Positions 36,412 to 47,170 of a stretch of 64,000 bases of DNA are shown here, one piece after another. The stretch is from NCBI RefSeq assembly GCF_007655135.1, contig NC_045129.1, positions 25,146,274-25,210,273 of the forward strand, read 5' to 3'. The position numbers were made by a program, and so were the translations under genes. Below the pieces are notes generated by a model. The model saw nothing but the letters and a program-made list of their open reading frames with translations, searched no databases and had not been told where the DNA came from. The DNA is from Punica granatum. Its lineage: Eukaryota; Streptophyta; Magnoliopsida; Myrtales; Lythraceae. Positions within the stretch are counted from its first letter, which is position 1. Each line of letters starts with the position of its first letter.

Positions 36412-38056
36412 TACTATAATTATATATATCATTTCACAATGGAATGAAGTACTCACAAAGACCCCCGAAAATAATAGCTCAATGGGTCGAGCTTTCCGAG
36501 TGTATAGTCTCGGTCTCCTCAACCCCTATTAAGTTTAAACATAAGAGTTAGATAATATACTAAATAAGAGTAAAAATATGCATCAATTTACCTCCCGTGC
36601 TATTTCCTAGATGTAGCTATAATATAAGATGTTTATAATTAACAAATGCTTCTTCCCTATCCCTTTCGGTTCCTGACTAACTCTCTAAATAGGAAACGAT
36701 GCAAAATGCTATACACGTGTATTCCTCAAATTATATCAACTTAGGATTCGTTGCAATATATATCAAATGGATGACCAATTTGATTAGCCAAATTCAAGAA
36801 GAGTGCAAGGAATTCTAAGTACTTCTTTGGTTCCAAAATACAAATAAACAAGAGTTTATTCAATCAATCCATCACATGATATCATTATAATGCATGATAA
36901 ATTCTCAAATCAGATCCCTTATCTAATCCATAGTTAGCTCAAAGAGCAAAATATATGCATATATATACCTATGTACACACACTTGTCTACATCTATATAT
37001 GTATTTATAGATTTTCAGAAGGGCATAGCTATGTGTATTAGAAAGCTTCTAACTCAACTAAGAAATTTGCCCCCTGCCTTACTACCGAATTATTCAGCTT
37101 ATATAAGTGACCAACTCATTCCAAAACAACATGAGATTAACTCCAAATATGTCCAATTCAACCTATATTAGCTAGGAAAGCTAACTAAATTCCCGTAAAC
37201 TAACCTTTTGAAACTTGATCAGCTAAGATGGATGCAAGAAGAGCAACAAACTATGTACAACATAGTAAATATGAATGTTTAAATCATAGATAATCAACTT
37301 ACTAATCAATACTCCAACTTAGTCTTCTTCCTCTTCTTCTTCTCCAAGAATTTTCTCAACTCAGTTCAGTTCTCTCTCTCTCTCTCTCTCTCTCTCTTCT
37401 GGTTCATTTTCGTTTTCTCTCAGCTAGGGATAGAGCAAGGGAGGGTATGGCTTAAATAAGGAAGAAAAGAATAAAAAAAAAAGTGGTCAAAGATGGTCAA
37501 AGGCGGTGGGAAGAAAAGGGCTGCTGAAAAGGAGGCCACTTGGCCCATTCTACACTCATCTCTATCTGACTTCTCACTTTTTCGTTTTTTTTTTCATATA
37601 GATGAAGATCCAGCCACAAGTTGTGGTATATTATATACATTTTAAGATCCAGCCACAAATTATGGTATATTATATACATGTATGTCATGTAACCATGCAT
37701 GTGCATACGGATATGTATATGTGTGCCTATATATGTGCATTTGGTAGAGACCGGTCTCACAACAGGGGAGAAGAGTGGATTTGTTGTGGCAAGTTCCACC
37801 ATCTAGAAGACAACCCACTAATCAAATCATTATTTTATTTCCATTTCTTTTGGTTATTATTATTATCTCCAAACATTCTAAAGCACTTGCTGAAATGAGA
37901 AATAGGCCTATACATAGTATACATTCTATATAAATATATATGTCTGAAAATACCACTTATAAAACAATTATGATTTACGTAATATAATGTGTGTATATAT
38001 ATATATATATATATGTTTCTATGTATATATGCGAAACTGTCGAGTTTCACAACAAT

Positions 38057-38345
38057 CCACAACCACCATCACCGAATCCTTTCCCCTTCGAGTCCTCGAC
38101 AGTCTAAGAATAAAGTCCATACTCATATGCTCCCATGGGTGTTCTGGCATGGGCAGTAGAATATAGAGTCCTTGCACCATCTCCTTGCTCTTTGCGGGTG
38201 ATACGCCTTTCCACAATCCTATAGACGTCTCGATTCATAGCTGGCCAGTAGAAATGCTCTTTCAAAGCTTCCAGCGTCTCTCTGAAACGACCGGCAACAC
38301 ATCCACTATGAACTTCTCATACCAACAGCTTGCAAATGGAACTAG
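38057..38345 (-). pseudogene. Gypsy integrase, N-terminal half (zinc-binding domain and start of core)
   Basis: Minus-strand reading gives the HHCC region with LEALKEHFYWPAMNRDVYRI (about 38210-38290). The second CxxC is damaged (ERRITRK in place of a CVTC-like motif). Then come YILLPMPEHPWEHMSMDFIL and KDSVMVVVDC, cut by the LARD-like insertion. The frame meets LINE sequence near 38345 and does not resume beyond the LINE. RT and RNase H of this element are therefore missing. Confidence 0.8.
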
Positions 38346-39883
38346 AGAGAATGCACAATCGACCAGAACGGAAGTGATAAAAGGTTGCCCTCTTTCCCCA
38401 TATTTATTTGTGCTTTGTGTAGAGCGACTTTCTCATCTCATATGTGACGTAGTCAAAGCTAATACATGGAAACCTACCCGAATTGGTTCACAAGGCCCGG
38501 CTATCTCCCATTTAATGTTTGTTGATTATTTGTTATTATTTGCTGAGGCCTCAGCGCATCAAATTGCAAAGGATTGCTCCATTCTTGATAGGTTCTGTAA
38601 TGCTTCTCGTCAAAAGGTCAGTGCGCCTAATACTATGGTGTATTTCTCTAAGAACGTTAATACAATACATCAGAACTAGATACTATCTTTCTGCTCTTTT
38701 TCTTTAATTGATAATCTTGGTAAATATTTGGGCATTCCTATTGTCCATGGTAAGGTGCAAAAATCATACTTCCATGACATCGTTAATGGAGTTTGTTCTC
38801 AACTCAACAGAGTGGTCTGCATCAACACTGTCGATGGTTGGAAGGAATACACTGGTTCAATTAGTTTTGTTATCTTTACCGACTTATACAATGTAAATAA
38901 TGCGACTGCCAACAAGTATATGCAAGGACATTGAGAAAATTTGTCGATATTTATTATGGGGACATTCGTCTAATCGGAGGAAGATTCATTTAGTGGGATG
39001 GGATATACAGTAGCTTAACCAAAGTCATGTGAAGGATTAGGTATCTGGAAGCTGATTGATTTCAAGACAGCTCTTCTTGGAAAAATAGGCTGGGGTTTCT
39101 TCTGTAAGCCACCTAAGCTCTGGGAGCAGGGACTCCATCATAAATATCCAAGAAGGGAAGGAACTGATCTTTCTCTCTCGAGCCGAGTTGCTGACTTGTG
39201 GCTATGGAAGGCAATAGCTTCGGCATGGAAGGTTTCACATGGTGCAAGCTGGTTAATTGGAAATGGTGCATGAGCCCGTTTCTGGGAGGATCAGTGGCTT
39301 TATGATTGTCAAGCTCTAATAGACACTGCTATTGGAGAAGTCCCACACGAGTTAAAGGGAGCACCAGTAAGGGATTTTGCTATTGAGCAAGGCAGTTGGG
39401 ATTGGCAGCGATTTTTGCCATATTTGAATCAAACTAGTTGCTGATGATTTCTAGTTCTCGACCTCCTTGGCCCTACTCAAGCCCCGATACTTTTTTCTTG
39501 AGGGCACCGAATTTAGGCAAGTATTCAGTGGTATATGCTTATGCTCATATTGTTGGTGAGCTTCATCATTCTCCCGCTCGATTATGGAAGCCTATTTGTT
39601 CGTGGAAAGGATAGGACATGATTCATTTATTTCTATGGCTCACAGCTCATGGACGGCTCCTTACTAATGAGCAGCGAGTTAGACGCAATCTTGCGGAATC
39701 TTCACTATGCCATCGATGCCAACTTCCATCAAAATCAATGTTACATGTACTCAGGGACTGTCCCTCTACAAGCCGAATCTGGTTTCACTTAGTCCAACAA
39801 TGTTATCATGCTGTTTTTTTCTCGCAGAACCTTGATGTATGGCTTTACTAGAATCTGAAGTCTGGCATGATGCTAGGCAATGA
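38346..39883 (+). pseudogene. 5'-truncated LINE (plant L1 type): reverse transcriptase to zf-RVT
   Basis: Starts inside the RT domain: EVIKGCPLSPYLFVLCVERL and GPAISHLMFVDYLLLFAEAS, where the usual F-A-D-D active site has become F-V-D-Y. Next is LGIPIVHGKVQKSYFHDIVN, then after frameshifts LWLWKAIASAW and NGARARFWEDQW-like segments. The zf-RVT domain at 39618-39851 is LFLWLTAHGRLLTNEQRV with C-C...H-C spacing (CHRCQ, HVLRDCP). The reading stops where the CRM-like element is inserted (39889) and resumes at 46608. It cannot retrotranspose. Confidence 0.85.
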
Positions 39884-39888
39884 CCTAT

Positions 39889-40668
39889 TGATGCAAATCG
39901 TAGCACGACTTCAAGGGATCCAGTTCAAGTTCCAATTAGACCGATTACGCGAGCACGAGCAAAGAAGTTTAAAGATGAACTCAACGACCTGATTCAAGAG
40001 ATTTGGGCTCAAGCAAATTCGTGAAAGCCCATTGGACATGAACCATGTGATCAATAAAGATGCATCAACATGATTCAAGTTCTAGAAGATTCTAGCCAAG
40101 TCTATGATGCAGAGGATTAACCCATGATAATATCATTTTCTAGAAGTTTCTAGAATTTGTGGAAGATTAAGAGAAGATATCATCAGATTGTTTAAAGTTT
40201 AAATCTGATTGAGATATTCTAGGAACATTTAGATTTCATGTCTTTATGGATTAAGTTATATCTCTATAGATACTTTAGATTTTATTTTCCTTACTTTACG
40301 ATGAGACATGGCCAGATTAGGATTAGTTTTTGTCTATATATACTCATCTTGTCAATTTTTAGCGGGGGAACATTCAGAAAATTGTGAGAGTATTCTCTTT
40401 GATTCTTGAAGAATTAATTTGAACTTATCGAAAATTTATGTGGCGTTCATCATCGACTTATCAAACGGCTTTCCACCACCGTTTGTGGCATCTTCCTATA
40501 CCGAGGTTCTTGTTTCGCAATAAACAACGAGGTTGAGGTCAGTTATACCAAGGTTCTTGTTTATGTTGTAAACAACGGGTCGAGGGTTTGTCAATCAAAT
40601 CTAATCGTAGCACAATCTTGGGATTCTTTAGTTGTCAAGTCTCGTCATTCTTGGGGGGAATCGCATCA
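39889..40668 (+). repeat. 5' LTR of the CRM-like element
   Basis: 780 bp. A TATA-like TATATATA lies at about 40335-40342. The first 190 bp differ from the 3' LTR at roughly 16 positions, implying an old insertion. Confidence 0.92.
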
Positions 40669-40670
40669 TT

Positions 40671-40682
40671 TGGTATCAGAGC
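40671..40682 (+). other. Primer-binding site (initiator tRNA-Met)
   Basis: TGGTATCAGAGC, two bases after the 5' LTR, exactly complementary in form to the plant initiator-Met tRNA 3' end. Confidence 0.92.
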
Positions 40683-41284
40683 ATCAGGCTCCAAATCAGG
40701 TTTATCATATCCTTTTCGTTTCAATTTGCTGAATTTCATTCAGTCTAGTTTGTCCTTTATGGATTGTTAGCAGCAAAAACAAAAAAACAAAAAAAATCGG
40801 CCAAAAAAAAACAGAGCAAAAAAAAAAGATCAAAAGAAAAGAAAGAAGCTGTTGTTGTCAATTTGATCCAAATTCTTTGCATCAGACCATTCTAAAGTTG
40901 TTATTTCCTTTTCTTTTGTGATCTATATTGATTTTGTTCCCAGAATTACATATAACATTCTAATATATTTCATCATTCATAGTAGTTGCCTTCTTTCTTG
41001 TTTCCTTTCTTCCTTAAATTCCTTTGACCATTAATTTTCCTTGATGAGTTCTTGGTGAATTATTGCTGAAAATTTTGGAGAATTGTTTGTTTAATTTCAA
41101 AAGAACTGAAAGAGAATTATCAAGTGAAAAAAAAGGCAAGAGTGGTGAGGACATTAGAGGGTTAAAAGCCACGTATGTTTTTTGAGTGAAAACACGAGTG
41201 TAAAGTGATTCACATTCTTGAGTGTAAACACGTAAGGGAGAGAATTGTGAGGTCCTTTCTTTTTAACTTTATTTTGCAGTAATC

Positions 41285-42478
41285 ATGTCTCACAACAGTG
41301 CTAAGAGTATTCCCGAAAGTGCTACGGAATTGGCTGATTCAAAAGTACTTATGGAGGCCATGATGAGTGAGATGAGGCGTGTGATGAGGCGTGTGATGAG
41401 GTTGGAGTTGGAGCAGGTTCATGAACAGATAGATCAGATGAAGAACACACGTGTGGAGCAGCCATGAAACGCTCCTAATGCGCTTAGGAGGGAAAGAGTT
41501 CAACCGAGGGAAGTGGTAGTTGAAGATGAAGAGAATTATGGGGCTGGTTTTGATGAAGAAGATGATCGGAATTCGGTTGTTAGTAATAGGAGACATGTAG
41601 GGCGGTTTAGAGAAGTTAGGAATCAAGAAGACAATAACCTAGGTAGTATTAAGATGAAAATCTCATCGTTCCAAGGAAAGAGTGATCCCGAAGCATACCT
41701 TAAATGGGAGAAAAAGGCGGAGTTTGTATTTGATTGTTACAGTTATTTCGAGCTTAAGAAAGTCAAATTGGCAGCTATTGAATTCTCAGATTATGCAATT
41801 GTTTGGTGGGATCAATTGGTGATAAATACGCGAAGAAATAGAGAGCCACCTATAGATACGTGGGAGGAAATGAAAAAGGGTGATGAGGAAGCGATTTACT
41901 CCTAGTTATTACTACCGGAAGTTGTATAATAAGTTGCAAAGTCTTAAACAAGGTAACCGAAGTGTAGACGAATATTTTAAGGAGATGGAAGTGGCCATGA
42001 TTAGAGCAAATGTAGAGGAAGATTGAAGGCTACTATGGCAAGATTTTTGGTTGCATTGAATCGAGAAATTCAAAATGCCGTGGAATTACAACATTATGTG
42101 GAGTTTGAGGATATGGTGCACATGGCTATCAAGATTGGGAACCAATTCAAGAGGAGAGGCAACACACGTGCAAGCCAAAGTCCAAGCATATCCACTTGGA
42201 AGTCGAATCAGTGGAAGAAAGATGAGAAGCAATCCACGTCGAAGTCGAAAACCGAGCAAAAGCAAGAATCAACCAGCCACGTTCCTCAAAATAAAACCAA
42301 CCTCCAAGAATCGTGACATTAAGTGTTTTAAATGCCAAGGCAGGGGACACATAGCACGTCAATGCCCAAACAAGCGGGTCATGGTGATTCGAGACCATGG
42401 TGAAATTGTGACCGACAATGAAGATTCCGACACCGATGACATGCCCCATTGGAGGACGTTTTCGAAAAAGAATATTTA
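41285..42478 (+). pseudogene. gag of the CRM-like element
   Basis: Starts ATGTCTCACAACAG (41285). The Met-rich N-terminus runs into a stop at 41465. Past it lies the capsid-type core, with PEAYLKWEKKAEFVFDCYSY and AIVWWDQL (about 41690-41820), the YRKLYNKLQSLKQG segment (about 41920-41955), and a CCHC zinc knuckle CFKCQGRGHIARQC (about 42330-42370). At least one stop and two frameshifts separate these parts. Confidence 0.85.
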
Positions 42479-45400
42479 GCCCCTGATACATTGACATTGG
42501 TGGCAAGGAGAGCATTGAGCTTGCAAACAAAAGGAGTTGAAGAAGTGCAGTGGGAGAACATCTTTCACGCTAGGTACTACATTAAAGACAATGTATGTAG
42601 TGTGATTATTGATGGCGGTAGTTGTACTAATGTCGCAAGCACAACAATGGTGAAAAAATTGGGACTGCCCATGTTGAAGCACCCTAGGCCGTACAAGCTG
42701 CAATGGTTGAATGATAGTGGTGAGACAAGGGTGAATAAGCAGGTGCTAGTTGCATTTCGAATCGGTAAATACGAAGATGAAGTGTTGTGTGATGTAGTAG
42801 CGATGCAAGCAGGACACTTATTGCTAGGGCGTCCATGGCAATTTGATAGGCATGTGAAGCATGATGGTTTTACGAACAAATATTCATTTGTACTTAACCA
42901 ATGATCAATCACTCTTGTACCATTGACACCGCAGCAAATATATGAGAATCAAGTGAAATTGCAAAAAGAGAGTGATCAAAAGAAAGAGAGTGAACATAAG
43001 AAAAAGTGTGAATATCAAAGAGAGACCGAGAAAAATGAGAGAGAAAAAAAATCAAAATTCAGCAATTGAGAGAAAATCATAGAGAAAACGAAAGAATTTT
43101 TATGCAAAAATGGGAGAAATTAAGCAAGCAATGTTTTCAAATCAGCCGATGATTGTACTTTTGTTCAAAGAGGCATTTTTCAATACTGATGAACTTGACC
43201 TCGCTCTGCCTAGTTCTGTGATTTCTCTTTTGCAGGAGTATGAAGATGTCTTTCCTGAGGAAACACCACATGGGTTACCTCCAATCCGAGGGATTGAACA
43301 TCGAATTGATTTTGTTCCCGGTGCAACAATTCCAAACCGACCAGCCTATAAGAGCAATCCTGAAGAGACAAATGAGCTTCAACGGCAGGTAAATTAGTTG
43401 TTGGAGAAATGATACATGAGGGAGAGCATGAGCCCATGCACCGTTCCGGTTATACTTATACCTAAGAAGGATGTGACGTGGAGAATGTGCGTTGATTGCC
43501 AAACAATCAACAACATAACGGTAAAGTATCGTCATCATATTCCTTACTTAGTGATATGTTAGATGAGCTACATGGTTCTTGTGTATTTTCTAAAATTGAT
43601 TTAAAGAGTGGTTATCATCAGATTAAAATGAATGGAAAACTGCCTTTAAAACAAAATATGGTTTGTATGAATGGTTAGTTATGCTTTTTGGTTTGACTAA
43701 TGCTCCGAACATTTTTATGAGACTTATGAATCATATTTTGTGTGCATTTATAGGTAGATTTGTTGTTGTCTACTTTGATGATATACTCGTTTATAGGAAA
43801 AACTTGGATGATCATAAAGTACATTTGGAATCTGTTTTAGGAGCGCTTAGGAAGGAAAAGTTATTTGCTAATTTAAAGAAGTGTACTTTTTGCACCGATA
43901 ACCGTGTATTTTTGCGATTTGTTGTTAATGCACAAAGTATATAAGTTGATAAAGAGAAAGTACGTGCAATCCAAGAGTGGCCTAGTCCCACAAGTGTAGG
44001 TAATATTCGTAGTTTTCATGGACTTGCTAGTTTTTACTAGCGGTTCGTGAAGAACTTTAGTAGCATAGCCGCACCACTTACTGAAGTAATCAAGAAGAAC
44101 GTTGGATTTAGATGGGGAAAAGAACAAGAGAAGGCATTTCAGCTAATCAAAGATAAGCTGACCAACGCTCATTTACTGTCTTTACCTAATTTTTCAAAAA
44201 CGTTTGAGATTGAATGTGATGCTTCAGGTATTGGTATAGGTGCAGTTCTTATACAGGAAGGACGACCAATTGCTTACTTCAGTAAAAAACTAGGCGGGGC
44301 AGCCTTAAACTATCCAACTTATGACAATGAGTTGTATGCATTGGTTCGGGCTTTAGAAACGTGGCGGCACTACCTATGGCCTAAGGAGTTTGTGATTCAC
44401 ACCGATTATGAGTCCTTGAAACACTTGAAAGGCCAACACAAGCTAAACAAAAGACATGCTCGATGGGTGGAGTTCATTGAGATGTTTCCATACGTCATTC
44501 GGCATAAGTAAGGTAAGGAGAATGTGCTCGCTGATGCACTTTCTCGCAGGTATGCATTACTCTCTACACTTGATGCAAAATTACTTGGTTTTGAGCACAT
44601 TAAAAATTTATATGCTGATGATGACCATGAATTTTGTGAGGAATATCGGACTTGTGAGAAAACCCCTTGTGGTAAGTTCTTTAGGCATGATGGGTTCCTG
44701 TTTCGAGAGAATAAGTTATGCGTGTCTAATTGTTCCTTGAGAGAGTTGTTAGTGCAGGAATCTCATGGTGGGGGATTAATGGGACATTTTGGAGTTGCAA
44801 AGACTTTAGCTATTTTGCAAGAACATTTCTATTGGCCACATATGAAAAGAGATGTTGAGAGAATTTGTGGTAGATGTGTTACATGTAGGCAAGCTAAATC
44901 CAGAGTGCAGCCCAACGGTTTGTATGCTCATTTACATATTCATAGTAAGCCTTGGATTGATATTTTAATGGATTTTGTGTTATGATTACCTAGGACTAAA
45001 GTTGAGAGAGATTTAATTTTTGTGGTTGTGGATAGATTTTCTAAGATGCACACTTTATTTCATGTCACAAAATGGATGATGCTTCGCATGTTGCTAATTT
45101 GTTATTTAGGGAGATTGTGAGGTTACATGGCATGCCTAAAACAATTGTTTTGGATAGAGATGCTAAATTCTTGAGCTATTTTTGGAAGACTTTGTGGTGT
45201 AAGTTAGGTACTAAGCTATTGTTTTATACTACTTATCACCCATAAACTGATGGAAAAATATAAGTAGTAAATAGGACTTTGTCTACTTTGTTGATGGCAA
45301 TCATTAAAAAAAAAACATGAGAATAGTGTTTACTACATGTTGAGTTTGTTTATAATAGATCTATTCATTCTATTACTAAATTTTCACCATTTGAAATTGT

Positions 45401-46054
45401 TTATGGATTTAATTCATTAACTCCATTGGATTTATCTCATTTACCTTTGACTAAGCATGTCAATTTAGATGGCAAAAAGAAAGCTGAATTTGTCAACCAT
45501 ATTCATGAGAAAGCAAGACTCAACATTGAGCGAAGAACGGAGCAGTATGCAAAAAATGCCAACAAGGAGCGTCATAAGATGATTTTTGAACCCGAAGATT
45601 GGGTTTTGTTGCATATGAGGAAAGAGAGATTTCTGCGCAAAGACGTTCCAAATTACTTCCAAGAGGGAATGATCATTTTCAAGTCCTAGAGCGCATCAAT
45701 GACAACGCTTACAAACTAGACTTACTTGGTGAGTACAATGTAAGTGCTACTTTTAATGTTGCTGATTTGCTTTCTTTTGATATAGGTGATGATTTAAGGG
45801 CAAATGCTTTTCAAGAGGGGAATGACGCAAATCGTAGCACGACTTTAAGGGATCAAATTCAAGTTCCAATTGGATTGATTACGCGAACAGGAGCAAAGAA
45901 GTTTAAAGATAAACTCAACAACCTGATTCAAGAGGTTTGGCCTCAAGCAAATTCGTGGAGGCCCATTGGACATGAACCACGTGATCAACAAAGATGCATC
46001 AACATGATTCAAGTTCTAGAAGATTCTAGCCAAGTCTATGATGCAGAGGATTAA
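42449..46054 (+). pseudogene. pol of the CRM-like element (protease, RT, RNase H, integrase)
   Basis: Protease with SVIIDGGSCTNVAS (about 42600-42640) and LLLGRPWQFDR (about 42830). RT with [32 protein letters not shown] and the catalytic VYFDDILVY (about 43765-43795). RNase H with [14 protein letters not shown] and [10 protein letters not shown] (44207-44430). Integrase with HFYWPHMKRDV and CGRCVTCRQAK (about 44820-44895), followed by a stop after MDFVL (near 44983) and a frame-broken core. The C-terminal domain frame 45599-46054 crosses into the 3' LTR. Stops at about 43395, 43676 and 44509 and several shifts confirm inactivation. Confidence 0.88.
45811..45822 (+). other. Polypurine tract of the CRM-like element
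   Basis: TCAAGAGGGGAA directly before the 3' LTR. It is also read as coding sequence of the integrase tail. Confidence 0.85.
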
Positions 46055-46602
46055 CCCATGATAATGTCATTTTCTAGAAGTTTCTAGAATTTGCTGAAAA
46101 TCAAGAGAAGATATCATTAGATTTGTTTAAAGTTTAAATCTGATGGAGATATTTTAGAAATATTTAGATTTCATGTCTTTATAGATTAAGTTATATCTCT
46201 ATAGATACTTTAGATTTTATTTTCCTTACTTTACGATGAGACATGGCTAGATTATGATTAGTTTTGGTCTATAGATACTCATCTTGTCAATTTTTAACGG
46301 AGGAACATTCAGAAAATTGTGAAAGTATTCTCTTTGATTTTTGAAGAACTAATTCGAACTTATTGAAAATTTTCGTGGCGTTCATCATCGACTTATCAAA
46401 CGGCTTTCCACCACCGTTTGTGGCGTCTTCCTATACCGAGGTTCTTATTTCGTAATAAACAACGGGTTGAAGTCAGTTATACCAAGGTTCTTGTTTATGT
46501 TGTAAACAACGGGTCGAGGGTTTGTCAATCGAATCTGATCGTGGAGCGATCTTGGGATCCTTTAGTTGTCAGGTCTCGTCATTCTTGGCGAGAATCGCAT
46601 CA
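45823..46602 (+). repeat. 3' LTR of the CRM-like element
   Basis: 780 bp, followed by the CCTAT duplication. Its first 232 bp carry the end of the integrase frame, which stops at 46054. Confidence 0.92.
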
Positions 46603-46607
46603 CCTAT

Positions 46608-47170
46608 CGTGAGTTGGCTAATATGGAATTGGAGAAATAAGGAGTTATTCCAAGAAGGCTTTGATAGACCATATGATGAAGTGGGATGCATTATCAACAC
46701 ATCTCTAAGTTATTCAACTTTCGCTGAGGACACTATTTCTTCGGCCCCATCCAGACATTGGAGATATATCGGCTGCTCAAAGCCCTGAGATGGTTGGTTG
46801 AAGTTGAATACGGACGGAGCCTCTCGTGGCAACCCGAGCTTAGCGAGAGGATGAAGAATTATTGGGGATTCTCGAGGTAACTGGGTGCAAGGTTTCGTTC
46901 ATAATATAGGCTTTACAACCTCAGTTATTGCCAAGTTATAGGGAGCTCGCTCGGGGTTAGAACTTGCTTGGTTGACGGGTTGAAAAAGACTTATTCTTGA
47001 AGTTGACTCTACTATTGTGCGTACATTCCTTTTGGATTGGATGTTAGAGCTCCAAATCTTCAGCCAATTCTGATAAATATAAGAGAGATACTCTTTAAGG
47101 GTTGGGGATTGGAAATTACTCATACCTATCGAGAAGATAATTGCTGCGCAGATTAGCTTGGTAGGAGAGC
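46608..47170 (+). pseudogene. LINE, RNase H portion (continues from 39883)
   Basis: Resumes with WNWRNKELFQEGFDRPYDEV, then KLNTDGASRGNPSLARG (RNase H opening with its catalytic Asp), LELAWLTG and LILEVDSTIV. It breaks off in the C-terminal part, at REDNC-like sequence, where the CACTA element begins. In-frame stops are present. Confidence 0.85.

Larger units (their letters stand above)
24854..38051 (-). mobile_element. Complete LARD-like non-autonomous LTR retrotransposon
   Basis: Two long LTRs (24854-27902 and 30265-38051, the latter enlarged by a nested insertion) flank a 2362-bp internal region (27903-30264). Minus-strand LTR ends are TGTGAAACTCGACAG...GGGTCGTGACA. A primer-binding site complementary to initiator tRNA-Met, TGGTATCATAGCC, lies 4 nt inside one LTR (30248-30260), and a polypurine tract, AGTGGGGGAGAT, abuts the other (27903-27914). 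ACAAT is duplicated on both sides (24849-24853 and 38052-38056). The internal region has no gag or pol frame on either strand, so the element must be mobilised in trans. LTR differences counted over the first 350 bp are about 2%, so it is fairly young. Confidence 0.92.
30265..38051 (-). repeat. 5' LTR (minus orientation) of the LARD-like element, interrupted
   Basis: About 2985 bp of LTR sequence split by a 4797-bp insertion plus its 5-bp duplication at 31610-36416. It has four minisatellite units (31130-31265) against six in the sister LTR, and a longer CT run (37371-37397). Otherwise the two LTRs are nearly the same. Confidence 0.9.
39889..46602 (+). mobile_element. Complete but degenerate CRM-like Ty3/gypsy retrotransposon
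   Basis: Two LTRs of equal length (780 bp) at 39889-40668 and 45823-46602, both TGATGC/TGACGC...GAATCGCATCA. The element has a primer-binding site, gag, protease, RT, RNase H, integrase and polypurine tract in order, and a 5-bp duplication CCTAT (39884-39888 and 46603-46607). It sits inside the LINE. Integrase coding continues into the 3' LTR and contains LITRTGAKKFKDKLNNLIQE, which resembles the C-terminal CR-type tail of centromeric (CRM) chromoviruses; this clade call is an inference. Numerous stops and frameshifts make it inactive. Confidence 0.9.

Noticed and set aside
27348..37802. Paired frames of 98-123 codons at 27348-27824 and 37497-37898 on both strands
   Set aside because: Repeated because they lie in the two LTRs; rich in Tyr/Ile/His from TATATG microsatellite-like DNA.
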